This document shows positions 44,275 through 52,884 of a stretch of 64,000 nt of DNA, one piece after another. This DNA is from CAYWKU01 sp964459325 (lineage in GTDB: Bacteria > RBG-13-61-14 > CAYWKU01): contig CAYWKU010000008.1 in the NCBI GenBank assembly GCA_964459325.1, positions 1-64,000 on the forward strand. The letters run 5' to 3'. The notes below the pieces were generated by a model. It was not told the DNA's origin. It ran no database searches and saw nothing but the letters and a program-made list of their open reading frames with translations. Within the stretch, counting starts at the first letter, position 1; every line of letters begins with the position of its first letter. Made by a program: the position numbers and the translations under genes.

Positions 44275-44472
44275 CTATGGCACGGGGTCGTAACCGCCGG
44301 GATTGAATGGATGGCACCTCAATATCCTCTTGGCAGACATCCAGCTACCTTTTATGAAACCGTACTTTTGATACGCCTGGAGCGCGTAAGCGCTGCAACT
44401 CGGGTGAAACCGGCACACCGGCGGCAATATGGGCGATATTACCGCCCGGTACAACCGGATAAGAAGCTTCAT
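44275..44472 (-). CDS. yidD: Membrane protein insertion efficiency factor YidD
   Basis: A 65-residue protein, normal for YidD, with the family core LIRLYRAVISPILPPVCRFH, PSCSAYALQAYQKYG and RILRCHPFNPGGYDPVP. It assists YidC. I choose ATG 44472, which overlaps the rnpA stop as ATGA and gives the usual MKLLIRLYR start; an upstream in-frame ATG lies inside rnpA. Confidence 0.93.
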   Translation of the reverse strand: MKLLIRLYRAVISPILPPVCRFHPSCSAYALQAYQKYGFIKGSWMSAKRILRCHPFNPGGYDPVP

Positions 44473-44822
44473 AATCTTTGCCAGCAATTTTCCAGCTCCT
44501 CGCATATCCCTTTGAAATCGAGAGCCGCGGCTCCCGCCCTGGCCAGCACCACTATGTCGGCGCCCTCCGGCATATTTTCCATCTGAACATCCTTTTTCCG
44601 GGTGCGGTAAAACTCCCGAACCCTCCGCTTAAGCCGGTTCCTGGATACACCCTTGGCTACCTTTCGACCCACAATTATACCTATTCTGTGATGCCCAAGG
44701 TCGGGGCCGGGAGCGCCGATGACTGTAAAATGGGGCGCATGTGCGCGCTTTCCTTCATCAAAAACCCGCTTAAAATCGGAATTAAGCCTGAGTCGGTGTT
44801 CCTTTGGGAAAGTCTGGTCCAC
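44469..44822 (-). CDS. rnpA: Ribonuclease P protein component
   Basis: A 117-residue protein subunit of RNase P, which helps the RNA subunit remove 5' leaders from pre-tRNA. LRLNSDFKRVFDEGKRAHAP is the conserved beginning, and VGRKVAKGVSRNRLKRRVRE (about 50-69) is the RNR RNA-binding motif. The start is GTG 44822, seven bases after the rpmH stop codon. It overlaps yidD by four bases. Confidence 0.94.
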   Translation of the reverse strand: MDQTFPKEHRLRLNSDFKRVFDEGKRAHAPHFTVIGAPGPDLGHHRIGIIVGRKVAKGVSRNRLKRRVREFYRTRKKDVQMENMPEGADIVVLARAGAAALDFKGICEELENCWQRL

Positions 44823-44829
44823 ACCGGTA

Positions 44830-44964
44830 TTATACGGCGATGCGCTTGCGCCCTTTTGACCTCCGGCGCTGCAATACCCGCCGTCCTCCCGAGGTGCGTT
44901 TGCGCGCCATGAACCCGTGCCGGCGCTTGCGCCTTGTGTTGTGAGGTTGGTAAGTCCGCTTCAT
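44830..44964 (-). CDS. rpmH: 50S ribosomal protein L34
   Basis: A 44-residue protein beginning MKRTYQPHNTRRKRRHGF, with MARKRTSGGRRVLQRRRSKG and RKRIAV at the end: a complete, typical bacterial L34. GGAAGG lies about 11 bases before ATG, with a second AAGG touching the start codon. It is the first gene of the rpmH-rnpA-yidD-yidC-jag cluster and is preceded by a consensus-like promoter. Confidence 0.96.
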   Translation of the reverse strand: MKRTYQPHNTRRKRRHGFMARKRTSGGRRVLQRRRSKGRKRIAV

Positions 44965-45013
44965 CCTTATAGAAACCTTCCTTTCAAGGTAGTTATCCCT
45001 TTTTAAAGTAAAT

Positions 45014-45042
45014 ATTCTTTAGCATCAGGGCGATTCTGTCAA
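45014..45042 (-). promoter_or_regulatory. rpmH promoter
   Basis: On the minus strand TTGACA (45037-45042), 17 bases, AAGAAT (45014-45019). It lies about 50 bases before rpmH and would drive the whole rpmH-jag cluster. Confidence 0.7.
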
Positions 45043-45139
45043 CAATGTAAAAAGATTCTACCACCCAACCGCCGCCCGGATTGCCGTCGGGAACCGGGAC
45101 ACCACAGTAGCAGCTATTGAGGGGTAATCAGCCGAGTTT

Positions 45140-46642
45140 TTACTGAAGCCCGAAGCCTCGGGCCGCGGTGCTCACTATGTCCATCACCGGCTGCCAGTAA
45201 ACCCCCAGTATAACCGTCGGAACGGCCAGCACCCACACTACCGCCCGAAGCACCTCGACCGGCTCAACCCGCGTATCAACGTAACCCTTTTGCAAAAACA
45301 TCACCCGTACCACATTGGCATAATAGTACAGGCTTATTACGCTGTTGAGCACGCCTATGACGGCAAGCCAGTACAACTCGCCCTTTATCAGGGCGGCGAA
45401 CAGGTAAACTTTGCCAATAAATCCCGCCAGCGGCGGCAAACCCGTAAGGCTGAAAAGGAAAATAGCAAACGCCACGGCTATCCCCGGAGCTCTCGGGCCA
45501 AGTCCCCGATACTCCTTCAACTCCGGCGCTATGCCCCGATTCTCGAAGACGATGACCGATAAAAACGCCCCGAAGTTCATTATCAGGTAGATGAACAGGT
45601 AAAACAGCATCGCCTGCAATCCCAACACGCTGAGCACGGGAATACCCATAAGAATGTAGCCCGCGTGGGCGATGCTGGAGTAGGCCAGAAGCCTCTTTAT
45701 ATTGGTTTGCACCACCGCCACCAGGTTGCCCACGCTCATGGTAACCGCGCTTATCACGGCGATGAACAGCGGCCAGTTTATATCCCCCAGCGCTGTAAAC
45801 ATATCCGGCCCCGCCCGGGATGAGAGGCACAAATAGATAAACCGCAGAAGCGCCCCCATCCCGGCAGCCTTGCTTCCAACCGCCAGAAAAGCGGTAATCG
45901 GCGTCGGCGCGCCCTCGTAAACATCAGGAACCCACTGGTAAAGCGGGAAGGCGGCGATTTTAAAGAAAAATCCGGCCAGGGTAAACAAAAGCGCCAGCAC
46001 GAATGTGGCCCCGGGAAGGCCGGGATGAGTTGTCAGGCTCGCGACGAAATCGTTCAAGCCGCCGAAATACAGCGAGCCGCTCAGCCCGTACAACAGGCTG
46101 ATGCCGTATATCATTGAGCAGCTCGCGCCGGCGCCGTAGATGATGTACTTGATGCCCGCCTCGGTGGAGCGGGGAGTGCGCTTGAGCCACCCCACCAACA
46201 GGTAGCTGGGAAGACTCAACAACTCCATGGACAAATAAAGCAACAGCAGGTTGGTGGCTTCCAAAAGGAAAAACATGCCTATGGTGGCGCCTAAAATCAG
46301 CAGATAATACTCGCCCTTCCCCGCTGAAGGCTTGTCGTTAACCTCCGATGTCCAGAGGGAGACGATAATCGTCAGAAGTGCCGCCAATGCCGCGACAATC
46401 TGCAAGTAAATGGCAAAGTCATCTCGAAGGAGCATGCCCCCGAAGCCGCTTTCACCGGCCCGACTCAACAGAAACACATCGGCCATCGCCGCCGCCACCA
46501 AACCGAGAACGGTAATCCCCGCCACGGCGTTTTTCGCCCGTCCGCGACCCGCAAGCTCGACCACCAACCCAACCAGGAAGGCGCCGACCAGTATAAGCTC
46601 AGGTATGATTAAACTCAGCTCTCGGGGGCTGACAAGTTCCAA
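45140..46642 (-). CDS. nuoN: NADH-quinone oxidoreductase subunit N
   Basis: A 500-residue antiporter-like proton-pumping subunit of complex I with about 14 membrane helices. LLLYLSMELLSLPSYLLVGW (about 120-140; conserved Glu), FFFKIAAFPLYQWVPDVYEG and APTPITAFLAVGSKAAGMGA (about 225-265; conserved Lys residues) and LLAYSSIAHAGYILMG (about 315) are typical. The start is TTG 46642 with AGGGGAG upstream. Last gene of the nuo cluster, 22 bases after nuoM. Confidence 0.93.
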   Translation of the reverse strand: MELVSPRELSLIIPELILVGAFLVGLVVELAGRGRAKNAVAGITVLGLVAAAMADVFLLSRAGESGFGGMLLRDDFAIYLQIVAALAALLTIIVSLWTSEVNDKPSAGKGEYYLLILGATIGMFFLLEATNLLLLYLSMELLSLPSYLLVGWLKRTPRSTEAGIKYIIYGAGASCSMIYGISLLYGLSGSLYFGGLNDFVASLTTHPGLPGATFVLALLFTLAGFFFKIAAFPLYQWVPDVYEGAPTPITAFLAVGSKAAGMGALLRFIYLCLSSRAGPDMFTALGDINWPLFIAVISAVTMSVGNLVAVVQTNIKRLLAYSSIAHAGYILMGIPVLSVLGLQAMLFYLFIYLIMNFGAFLSVIVFENRGIAPELKEYRGLGPRAPGIAVAFAIFLFSLTGLPPLAGFIGKVYLFAALIKGELYWLAVIGVLNSVISLYYYANVVRVMFLQKGYVDTRVEPVEVLRAVVWVLAVPTVILGVYWQPVMDIVSTAARGFGLQ

Positions 46643-46664
46643 TTCAGTATTACTCCCCTGACCT

Positions 46665-48179
46665 TTACATTCCTATCGTCGTGCCGAGTATACTCTGCAG
46701 ATGATTCAACGTGGAGGTTAAATAGTTCAACACCGGCATCGGATACACGCCGATGAACACGGTAATAAGCGACAGCGGAACAAGAGTGAATATCTCGCGG
46801 TCGTTTATCTTCTCTATATTCTCATACTTCGGATTCAGCGGGCCGAAGAATATGCGCTGATAAGCCCACAGGAAATAAGCCGCTCCGAGCACCACGCCGC
46901 TGACGCCGATGGCCGTGTATATCGGATATACCGGCCAGGTTCCGAGGAAACACAGCGCCTCGCTTACAAAACCCGCCAGGCCGGGCAAACCGAGCGACGC
47001 CATGAAAGCCAGAGAAACGAAACCGGCGTAGACCGGCATGGACGTCGCCAACCCCCCGAAACCGTCGATGTCCCGATGGTGTGCGCGCTCGTAAACCACG
47101 CCCACCAGAAGGAATAACATCCCCGTAATCACCCCGTGGTTTATCATCTGAAGCACCGCGCCGTGCAACCCCTGGGAAGTCATGGCGGCCATGCCGATAA
47201 GGCAGTACCCCATGTGGCCCACCGAGCTGTAGGCTACAAGCTTCTTCAGGTCGCTCTGAGCCATCGCGCACAGCGAGCCGTACACGATGTTTATCACTCC
47301 CAGAAGCCCCAGGAACCACGCAAACCAGTGCGCAATTTCGGGGAAAAGCGGATAATTCACGCGAAGGATGCCGTAGGCTCCCATCTTCAGAAGGATACCC
47401 GCCAGGATGACGCTGATGGCCGTCGGCGCTTCAACGTGCGCGTCCGGCAACCACGTGTGGAACGGGAAAATCGGCACCTTAATGGCAAAACCGATGAAAA
47501 ACAGTATGAACACTATTTTCCAGAAGTAAGCCAGACCCAGTATAGGCTGGGCCCACTCGGAGCGGGTCATTATCAAGTGCGGCAGATTGAAAGTGTGAGG
47601 CTCGCTGGCAAAATAAAGAGCCAGTATTCCCAGCAGCATCAGCACGCTGCCCAGTAGCGTGTACAGAAAGAACTTGATGGCCGCGTATTCCCTACGCGGG
47701 CCTCCCCAGACGCCGATGAGGAAGTACATCGGCAGCAGCATGACTTCCCAGAATACGTAAAACAGGAACAGGTCCAGCGCGCAGAAGGTGCCCATCATGC
47801 CCGTCTCCAACAAGAGGAAAAGGGCCATGTACGCCTTCACGCCTCGCTCGATGTTCCAGCTCGCAAAAATGCACAAAAAGCTCAACAGCGCCGTCAGCAC
47901 CAACAGCGGCATGGACAGACCGTCCACCCCCATGTAGTACTGGATGTTGAACGTCTCTATCCAGTCGGTCTGCACCACGAACTGGAACTCGGTGATTCCC
48001 TTTCCGGCGATGTCGAAAAAGCCCGCCATCACCACAGAAAGGGCCAGGGTCATGCCGGTGGCCAGCACGGATATCCACCGCATCAGGTCTTCCCTGCCCT
48101 TCGGCACCATCAGCACAATCGCCGCCCCTATCAGGGGGGTGAACGTAATCCAGCTTAGAATATTGCTCGAGGTCTCCAC
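46665..48179 (-). CDS. nuoM: NADH-quinone oxidoreductase subunit M
   Basis: A 504-residue antiporter-like membrane subunit. Family landmarks: DLFLFYVFWEVMLLPMYFLI (about 125-145), FAIKVPIFPFHTWLPDAHVE with APTAISVILAGILLKMG (about 225-270), LVAYSSVGHMGYCLIG (about 310) and MINHGVITGMLFLLVG. GTG 48179 has AAGGAGAGG upstream. It forms one of the three proton channels of complex I. Confidence 0.94.
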   Translation of the reverse strand: METSSNILSWITFTPLIGAAIVLMVPKGREDLMRWISVLATGMTLALSVVMAGFFDIAGKGITEFQFVVQTDWIETFNIQYYMGVDGLSMPLLVLTALLSFLCIFASWNIERGVKAYMALFLLLETGMMGTFCALDLFLFYVFWEVMLLPMYFLIGVWGGPRREYAAIKFFLYTLLGSVLMLLGILALYFASEPHTFNLPHLIMTRSEWAQPILGLAYFWKIVFILFFIGFAIKVPIFPFHTWLPDAHVEAPTAISVILAGILLKMGAYGILRVNYPLFPEIAHWFAWFLGLLGVINIVYGSLCAMAQSDLKKLVAYSSVGHMGYCLIGMAAMTSQGLHGAVLQMINHGVITGMLFLLVGVVYERAHHRDIDGFGGLATSMPVYAGFVSLAFMASLGLPGLAGFVSEALCFLGTWPVYPIYTAIGVSGVVLGAAYFLWAYQRIFFGPLNPKYENIEKINDREIFTLVPLSLITVFIGVYPMPVLNYLTSTLNHLQSILGTTIGM

Positions 48180-48222
48180 GATACCTCTCCTTATCCGGTC
48201 AGCTTTCCATATTTGTTACCGT

Positions 48223-50289
48223 CTATTGCCACAGCGTGCCCAGCTGATTTATCCATGGCTCTATCGAGGGCCACAGTATCAAACCCACCACGAAGAGGGC
48301 CACTATCGCCGCCGCAAACGTCAGGTACTGCTGCACCCTGCCCGACTGAACCACCCTCAGACGTTCGCCGACGCCCTTTATAATGTCCGCAACGGCGTCC
48401 ACCGTCCCGTCCACGAAGTTGTTGTCTATCCAGCCGGTAATCCTTACCACCAGCCGGGTGAGCCACCCGGCGCCGTTGACCAGTCCGTCTATAATTTTGT
48501 TATCGAAAGCGCCGCTGAAACGCACCAGCCGCAGCACGTTATTCAAAACCGCCCGCCAGAAAAATTCGTCCACGTAGAACTTGTTATACAGCCACCTGTG
48601 CGCGTTCGGGAGCTTCTCCATGATTTTCGCGGGTATATCCCTCCGTCGGGTGTACATCCACCAGCCTACGGCTATTCCCAGAATGGCGATGGCCACCGAA
48701 GCGCCCATCAGGAGGCCTTCGACGCCGTGGGAGGCGTGCGCGGCGCCGTGAGCCGCTCCGTGACCGGCGGCGCCCCAGCTCACCGCCGGCTCCATCCAAT
48801 GCTCGATGTGGTTGGAGCCTTTCAGTATGGCCGGCACTCCGACAAATCCGCCGATAACGCTCAAAACCCCCAGGATGATGAGCGGCACACTCATGCTCGG
48901 CGGGGATTCGTGCGGATGCACGCCCTCCTCCCATCGCTTTTCACCGTGGAACGTCATCACCACCAGCCGGGTCATGTAAAACGCCGTCAAACCGGCGGCA
49001 AGGAACCCCACCAGCCACAGGGCCCAGTGCCCGTGGGAGCCGGAAAAGGCCTTCCACAATATCTCGTCCTTGCTGAAAAAGCCGCTGAAGCCCGGGAATC
49101 CTGATATGGCAAGCCACGCCGCCGCGAAGGTCAGCCATGTTATGGGCATTTTACTTCGCAAGCCGCCCATGTAGCGCATGTCCTGCTGACCGTGCATGCC
49201 GTGAATGACGCTTCCCGCGCCCAGAAAAAGCAGTCCTTTGAAAAAGGCATGGGTCATCAGATGGAAAATACCCGCCGAAAAGGCGGCCACTCCCACACCC
49301 AGAAACATGTAGCCCAACTGGCTTACGGTGGAGTATGCCAGCACCTTCTTGATGTCGTTCTGCCCCACCGCGATTATCGCCGCGAAAATAGCGGTCGCCG
49401 CGCCGATTGCGGCCACCACCATCATTGCCTCGGGCGCGGCCATGTATAGGCCGCTCAAACGCGCCACCATGTACACGCCCGCCGTCACCATGGTGGCGGC
49501 GTGAATCAACGCGCTGACAGGCGTCGGGCCGGCCATTGCGTCCGGCAACCATACATACAAAGGTATCTGTGCGCTCTTGCCGGTGGCGCCCCCGAAAAAC
49601 AACAGGCACGCGGCAACCGCCACCCAGTGAGGCAAATGAGGCGCGGTTTCGTTTATATCATAAAAATCAAGCGAATAAACCCCCGCTATCTCGCCCATCG
49701 CCCAGAAAAGCAGGAGTATCCCCACTATAAAGCTGAAATCGCCGATACGGTTGGTGATAAAGGCCTTCAAACCCGCCTTGGCGTTATTTATGTTCTCGAA
49801 CCAGAAACCTATTAGCAGATAGCTGCAAAGCCCCACGCCTTCCCAGCCTATGAACATGAGAAAAGCGTTGGAAGCCATCACCAGGATGAGCATGGAAAAG
49901 GCGAACAGGTTCAGGTATGCAAAATAGCGCGTATATCGCGGGTCGTCGTGCATGTATCCGGTGGAATAAACGTGAATGACAAATCCCACCCCGCTGACCA
50001 CCAGCACCATCAACGAGCTGAGCGGGTCCATCCGGAAGGCCCAGTTGACCTTGAAAGAACCGACGTGTATCCACGGGAGGAAAGTGTCCACCAGGTTGCG
50101 GCTCTCGGGGGCCATGCCCAGCAGCCTGATAAAGGCCCAGACGCCCAGGCAGAACGAAATGAATACGGCGATGCAGCCGATTATCCCGACGGCCCGCCTG
50201 CCCACCGCTCTCTTGAAAAACAGGTGGTTTATGACGCCCAACAGCGGCATCAGCGGGATAAGCCACAGATGTGTGTCAATCCACTCCAT
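48223..50289 (-). CDS. nuoL: NADH-quinone oxidoreductase subunit L
   Basis: A 688-residue distal proton-pumping subunit. LMFIGWEGVGLCSYLLIGFW (about 140), GKSAQIPLYVWLPDAMAGPT and PVSALIHAATMVTAGVYMVA (about 235-275), KKVLAYSTVSQLGYMFLG (about 310) and THAFFKGLLFLGAGSVIHGM are all present. A C-terminal amphipathic helix region (about 540-640), with a final membrane helix (YLTFAAAIVALFVVGLIL), braces the other subunits. It starts at ATG four bases downstream of the nuoK stop. Confidence 0.94.
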   Translation of the reverse strand: MEWIDTHLWLIPLMPLLGVINHLFFKRAVGRRAVGIIGCIAVFISFCLGVWAFIRLLGMAPESRNLVDTFLPWIHVGSFKVNWAFRMDPLSSLMVLVVSGVGFVIHVYSTGYMHDDPRYTRYFAYLNLFAFSMLILVMASNAFLMFIGWEGVGLCSYLLIGFWFENINNAKAGLKAFITNRIGDFSFIVGILLLFWAMGEIAGVYSLDFYDINETAPHLPHWVAVAACLLFFGGATGKSAQIPLYVWLPDAMAGPTPVSALIHAATMVTAGVYMVARLSGLYMAAPEAMMVVAAIGAATAIFAAIIAVGQNDIKKVLAYSTVSQLGYMFLGVGVAAFSAGIFHLMTHAFFKGLLFLGAGSVIHGMHGQQDMRYMGGLRSKMPITWLTFAAAWLAISGFPGFSGFFSKDEILWKAFSGSHGHWALWLVGFLAAGLTAFYMTRLVVMTFHGEKRWEEGVHPHESPPSMSVPLIILGVLSVIGGFVGVPAILKGSNHIEHWMEPAVSWGAAGHGAAHGAAHASHGVEGLLMGASVAIAILGIAVGWWMYTRRRDIPAKIMEKLPNAHRWLYNKFYVDEFFWRAVLNNVLRLVRFSGAFDNKIIDGLVNGAGWLTRLVVRITGWIDNNFVDGTVDAVADIIKGVGERLRVVQSGRVQQYLTFAAAIVALFVVGLILWPSIEPWINQLGTLWQ

Positions 50290-50293
50290 CGCC

Positions 50294-50599
50294 TCAACCC
50301 TTCATCTCGTCCGCCTCGTCCACGTTGGCGCTGCGGAAGGTCTGGTACAGCGAGAGTATCAACCCCAGCGCCACCACAAACTCAGCCGCCGCCAGCATAA
50401 TCACGAATATCGCCGCCACCTGCCCGTCAAGCTCGTGCCCGTGGTAATGCGCAAAGGCCACGAAGTTCAGGTTGGCCGCGTTGAGCATCAGCTCGATTCC
50501 CATGAAAACCGCCACCGCGTTGCGTCGCGAGAGCAGGGCGAAAAGCCCGATGCAAAACATCGCCGCGCCCACCGCCAGTATGTGGCTTATCGGTATCAC
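50294..50599 (-). CDS. nuoK: NADH-quinone oxidoreductase subunit K
   Basis: A 101-residue three-helix subunit. LLSRRNAVAVFMGIELMLNA (about 22-41) and NLNFVAF carry the conserved Glu residues of the membrane proton path, and AAAEFVVALGLILSLYQTFR the second. GTG 50599 overlaps the nuoJ stop as GTGA and has AAGGAGGT upstream. Confidence 0.94.
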   Translation of the reverse strand: MIPISHILAVGAAMFCIGLFALLSRRNAVAVFMGIELMLNAANLNFVAFAHYHGHELDGQVAAIFVIMLAAAEFVVALGLILSLYQTFRSANVDEADEMKG

Positions 50600-51102
50600 T
50601 GGTCCCTGACCTCCTTGCGGGCCACCGCCACGGCTCCCAGCAGGGCCACCAGCAACAACACGCTGGCCACCTCAAACGGCAATATGTAATCGGTCAAAAA
50701 CATCCTCCCTATCTCGGCGGTCGTAGGCTCGCCCGCAACCACCTCCTGCGCCCAGGGATACATGAGCATTCCCAGTATAAGCGCCGCCGCTATCAGGCCG
50801 CAGGTCACAGCAGCGGGTATCACGTTGAAGCTTACCTTCCGGAAGGTTATCGGTCCCATGTGCTCGGCAAGCATCACGCCGAATATTATCAGTACGTTAA
50901 CTCCGCCCACGTAAATGAGCACCTGCACGGCGGCCAAGAAATCCGCCTGGAATATCACGTACATCACGGCTATTCCGAACAGGGTGGCAAGGAGCGCGTA
51001 GGCGGCCCTTACTATCTTCCGGGTGGTAACCACGTAAATAGCGGATAACAGCACCCAGGCGCTTACCAGCACAAAGCCTATGTATGCGGGCGTAAGCTCC
51101 AC
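50596..51102 (-). CDS. nuoJ: NADH-quinone oxidoreductase subunit J
   Basis: A 168-residue five-helix membrane subunit. ARKIVRA-type start (VVTTRKIVRAAYALLATLFG, about 24-43), AAVQVLIYVGGVNVLIIFGV (about 57-76) and LPFEVASVLLLVALLGAVAV near the C-terminus match NuoJ. GTG 51102 overlaps the last base of the nuoI stop codon. Confidence 0.92.
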   Translation of the reverse strand: MELTPAYIGFVLVSAWVLLSAIYVVTTRKIVRAAYALLATLFGIAVMYVIFQADFLAAVQVLIYVGGVNVLIIFGVMLAEHMGPITFRKVSFNVIPAAVTCGLIAAALILGMLMYPWAQEVVAGEPTTAEIGRMFLTDYILPFEVASVLLLVALLGAVAVARKEVRDQ

Positions 51103-51746
51103 TATTCGTTCTCCCCTTCCGTTTTACCGGCGTTCCGTTTCTTATCTTCACCGCCTTCGTCGGATTCGGATTTCTTTTCCTTCTCTTCGGCCTCTTTCTT
51201 CGCCTTTTCTTCGGCTTCTCCGGCGGCGTGTTCCTCGGCCATCTTATTGACTTTCTCCCTCTCCTCTTCCGGTATACATCGCCTTATCAACTCGTCATAT
51301 TCCCCCGTAGCTCCCCTGAACTCCCTCGTGAAATGTATGGCCCCGGTGGGGCATACGTCCACGCAAAGGCCGCAATACATGCATCGCCCCAGGTGGATGT
51401 CGAACCTGGTCGGGTACCGCGACTTGGGCATTTCCTTCTTCTCGGGAAGCGCCTGCGGCGCCCTGGTCTTAGGCCCCTTGGCCCCTTCAATCTGTATGCA
51501 GTCCACCGGGCAGGCCCGGGCGCAAATCATGTCCACTATGCAGGATTCCGGCTCCACGGTGAGAAATCCCCGGAATCTGTCGGCCACCGGCTTCAGGTGC
51601 CCCTTATAACCCTCCATGGGGGAATCCAGCACGTTGTCTTCCGGAAACTGAATCGTCTCCGGATGAGTGAAAAACTGCCGGATGGTCACCCCCATACCCT
51701 TGGCTATGCTTACTACGGCTTCCTTTATGTTGTTGAAATAGCCCAT
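51102..51746 (-). CDS. nuoI: NADH-quinone oxidoreductase subunit I with Asp-substituted cluster motif
   Basis: A 214-residue 2x[4Fe-4S] subunit that passes electrons to NuoB. The second motif, CMYCGLCVDVCPTGAIHF (about 119), is intact. The first reads CIVDMICARACPVDCI (about 68): Asp stands where the second Cys of C-x2-C-x2-C-x3-C-P is expected. An Asp can ligate such a cluster in some ferredoxins. After residue 160 an unusual highly charged tail follows (HAAGEAEEKAKKEAEEKEKK and more), absent from standard NuoI. It lies between nuoH and nuoJ. Expected length without the tail is about 160. Confidence 0.9.
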   Translation of the reverse strand: MGYFNNIKEAVVSIAKGMGVTIRQFFTHPETIQFPEDNVLDSPMEGYKGHLKPVADRFRGFLTVEPESCIVDMICARACPVDCIQIEGAKGPKTRAPQALPEKKEMPKSRYPTRFDIHLGRCMYCGLCVDVCPTGAIHFTREFRGATGEYDELIRRCIPEEEREKVNKMAEEHAAGEAEEKAKKEAEEKEKKSESDEGGEDKKRNAGKTEGENE

Positions 51747-51752
51747 ACCTTG

Positions 51753-52865
51753 TTAACCGCCCATCGGCGCCGCCGCTATTATTCCGAAAAACGCCCGGTC
51801 GCCGAAAATACTCATCCACAAAAGCGTTCCGATAAGGCAGACGAAAGCTATCGGCACCAGGTACTTCCAGCACATCCCCATCAACTGGTCCACCCTCAAC
51901 CGGGGCAGGGTCCAGCGCAGCCATATCAGGATGAACACGAAAACCACCGCTTTTAAGAAAAACCAACCGCCGCCTATAAACACCCCGATTAAAGTATCGG
52001 GATTGGCAAACGGCCCGTGCCAGCCTCCCAGGAACAGGGTGGCCGTCACCGCGCCGATAACGAACATGTTGGCCCATTCGGCGAAGAAGAAGAAAACGAA
52101 CCTCATGCCCGAGTACTCGACGTTGTAACCGGCCACCAGCTCGCTCTCGGCTTCCGGCAGGTCGAAAGGTATGCGATTGCCTTCCGCTATTGCGGCAATG
52201 AAATATATGAAAAACGCCACCAACGCGAAGGGGTTTTTGAAAATGTTCCAGCCAAGTATCCCCGCCGGCCCCGACTGGGCCTCGACTATACCCTGCATGC
52301 TCAAAGTGCCGGACAGCACCACCGCCGTGGTAACCGCCAGCCCCGCCGGGACCTCGTAGCTGACTATCTGCGCCGAACTGCGGATGGCGCCCAACAGGCC
52401 CCATTTGTTGCCGGAACCCCAACCGCCCATCAATATGCCGATGACCACCAGGCTGGTGACCGCCATTACGTACAGAATGCCCACGTTCAAATCGGCGGCG
52501 TAATACCTCGCGCTGTACGGCAACACCGCCCACGCGCCGAACATTCCCACGAAAACCAGGTACGGCGCCAGCCGGAACAGAGGCTTGTCAACGATGCCGG
52601 GAGTTACGTCTTCCTTCAGGAAACACTTGAGCCCGTCGGCTATCCACTGCAGAAAGCCGCGCGGCCCGACCCGGTTGGGCCCGTAACGGGCCTGCATGCG
52701 ACCGGCGATACGCCGCTCCACCCACGATGTTATACCCGCGATAAGGCTGGCCGCGCCCAGCAGGACGGAGCCCACCGAGAACATCCAGCCCATGTAAGCC
52801 ACCCACGTGGGCAAGTCCCGGATGAAGGGCAACTGGTTTATTACCTGGTCCGCCAGCTCCTGCAT
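51753..52865 (-). CDS. nuoH: NADH-quinone oxidoreductase subunit H
   Basis: A 370-residue eight-helix subunit that forms part of the quinone-binding site. VERRIAGRMQARYGPNRVGP (about 49-68), LQWIADGLKCFLKEDVTP and EGNRIPFDLPEAESELVAGY (about 210-230) with NVEYSGMRFVFFFFAEWANM are characteristic. WLRWTLPRLRVDQLMGMCWK ends the conserved part. It is placed directly after nuoD. Confidence 0.94.
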   Translation of the reverse strand: MQELADQVINQLPFIRDLPTWVAYMGWMFSVGSVLLGAASLIAGITSWVERRIAGRMQARYGPNRVGPRGFLQWIADGLKCFLKEDVTPGIVDKPLFRLAPYLVFVGMFGAWAVLPYSARYYAADLNVGILYVMAVTSLVVIGILMGGWGSGNKWGLLGAIRSSAQIVSYEVPAGLAVTTAVVLSGTLSMQGIVEAQSGPAGILGWNIFKNPFALVAFFIYFIAAIAEGNRIPFDLPEAESELVAGYNVEYSGMRFVFFFFAEWANMFVIGAVTATLFLGGWHGPFANPDTLIGVFIGGGWFFLKAVVFVFILIWLRWTLPRLRVDQLMGMCWKYLVPIAFVCLIGTLLWMSIFGDRAFFGIIAAAPMGG

Positions 52866-52884
52866 AAGTTCAAAACCCTGCCTG

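Noticed and set aside
44965..45139. Chromosome replication origin beside rpmH
   Set aside because: I see no cluster of DnaA boxes (TTATCCACA-like), and dnaA is absent; only the rpmH promoter is clear.
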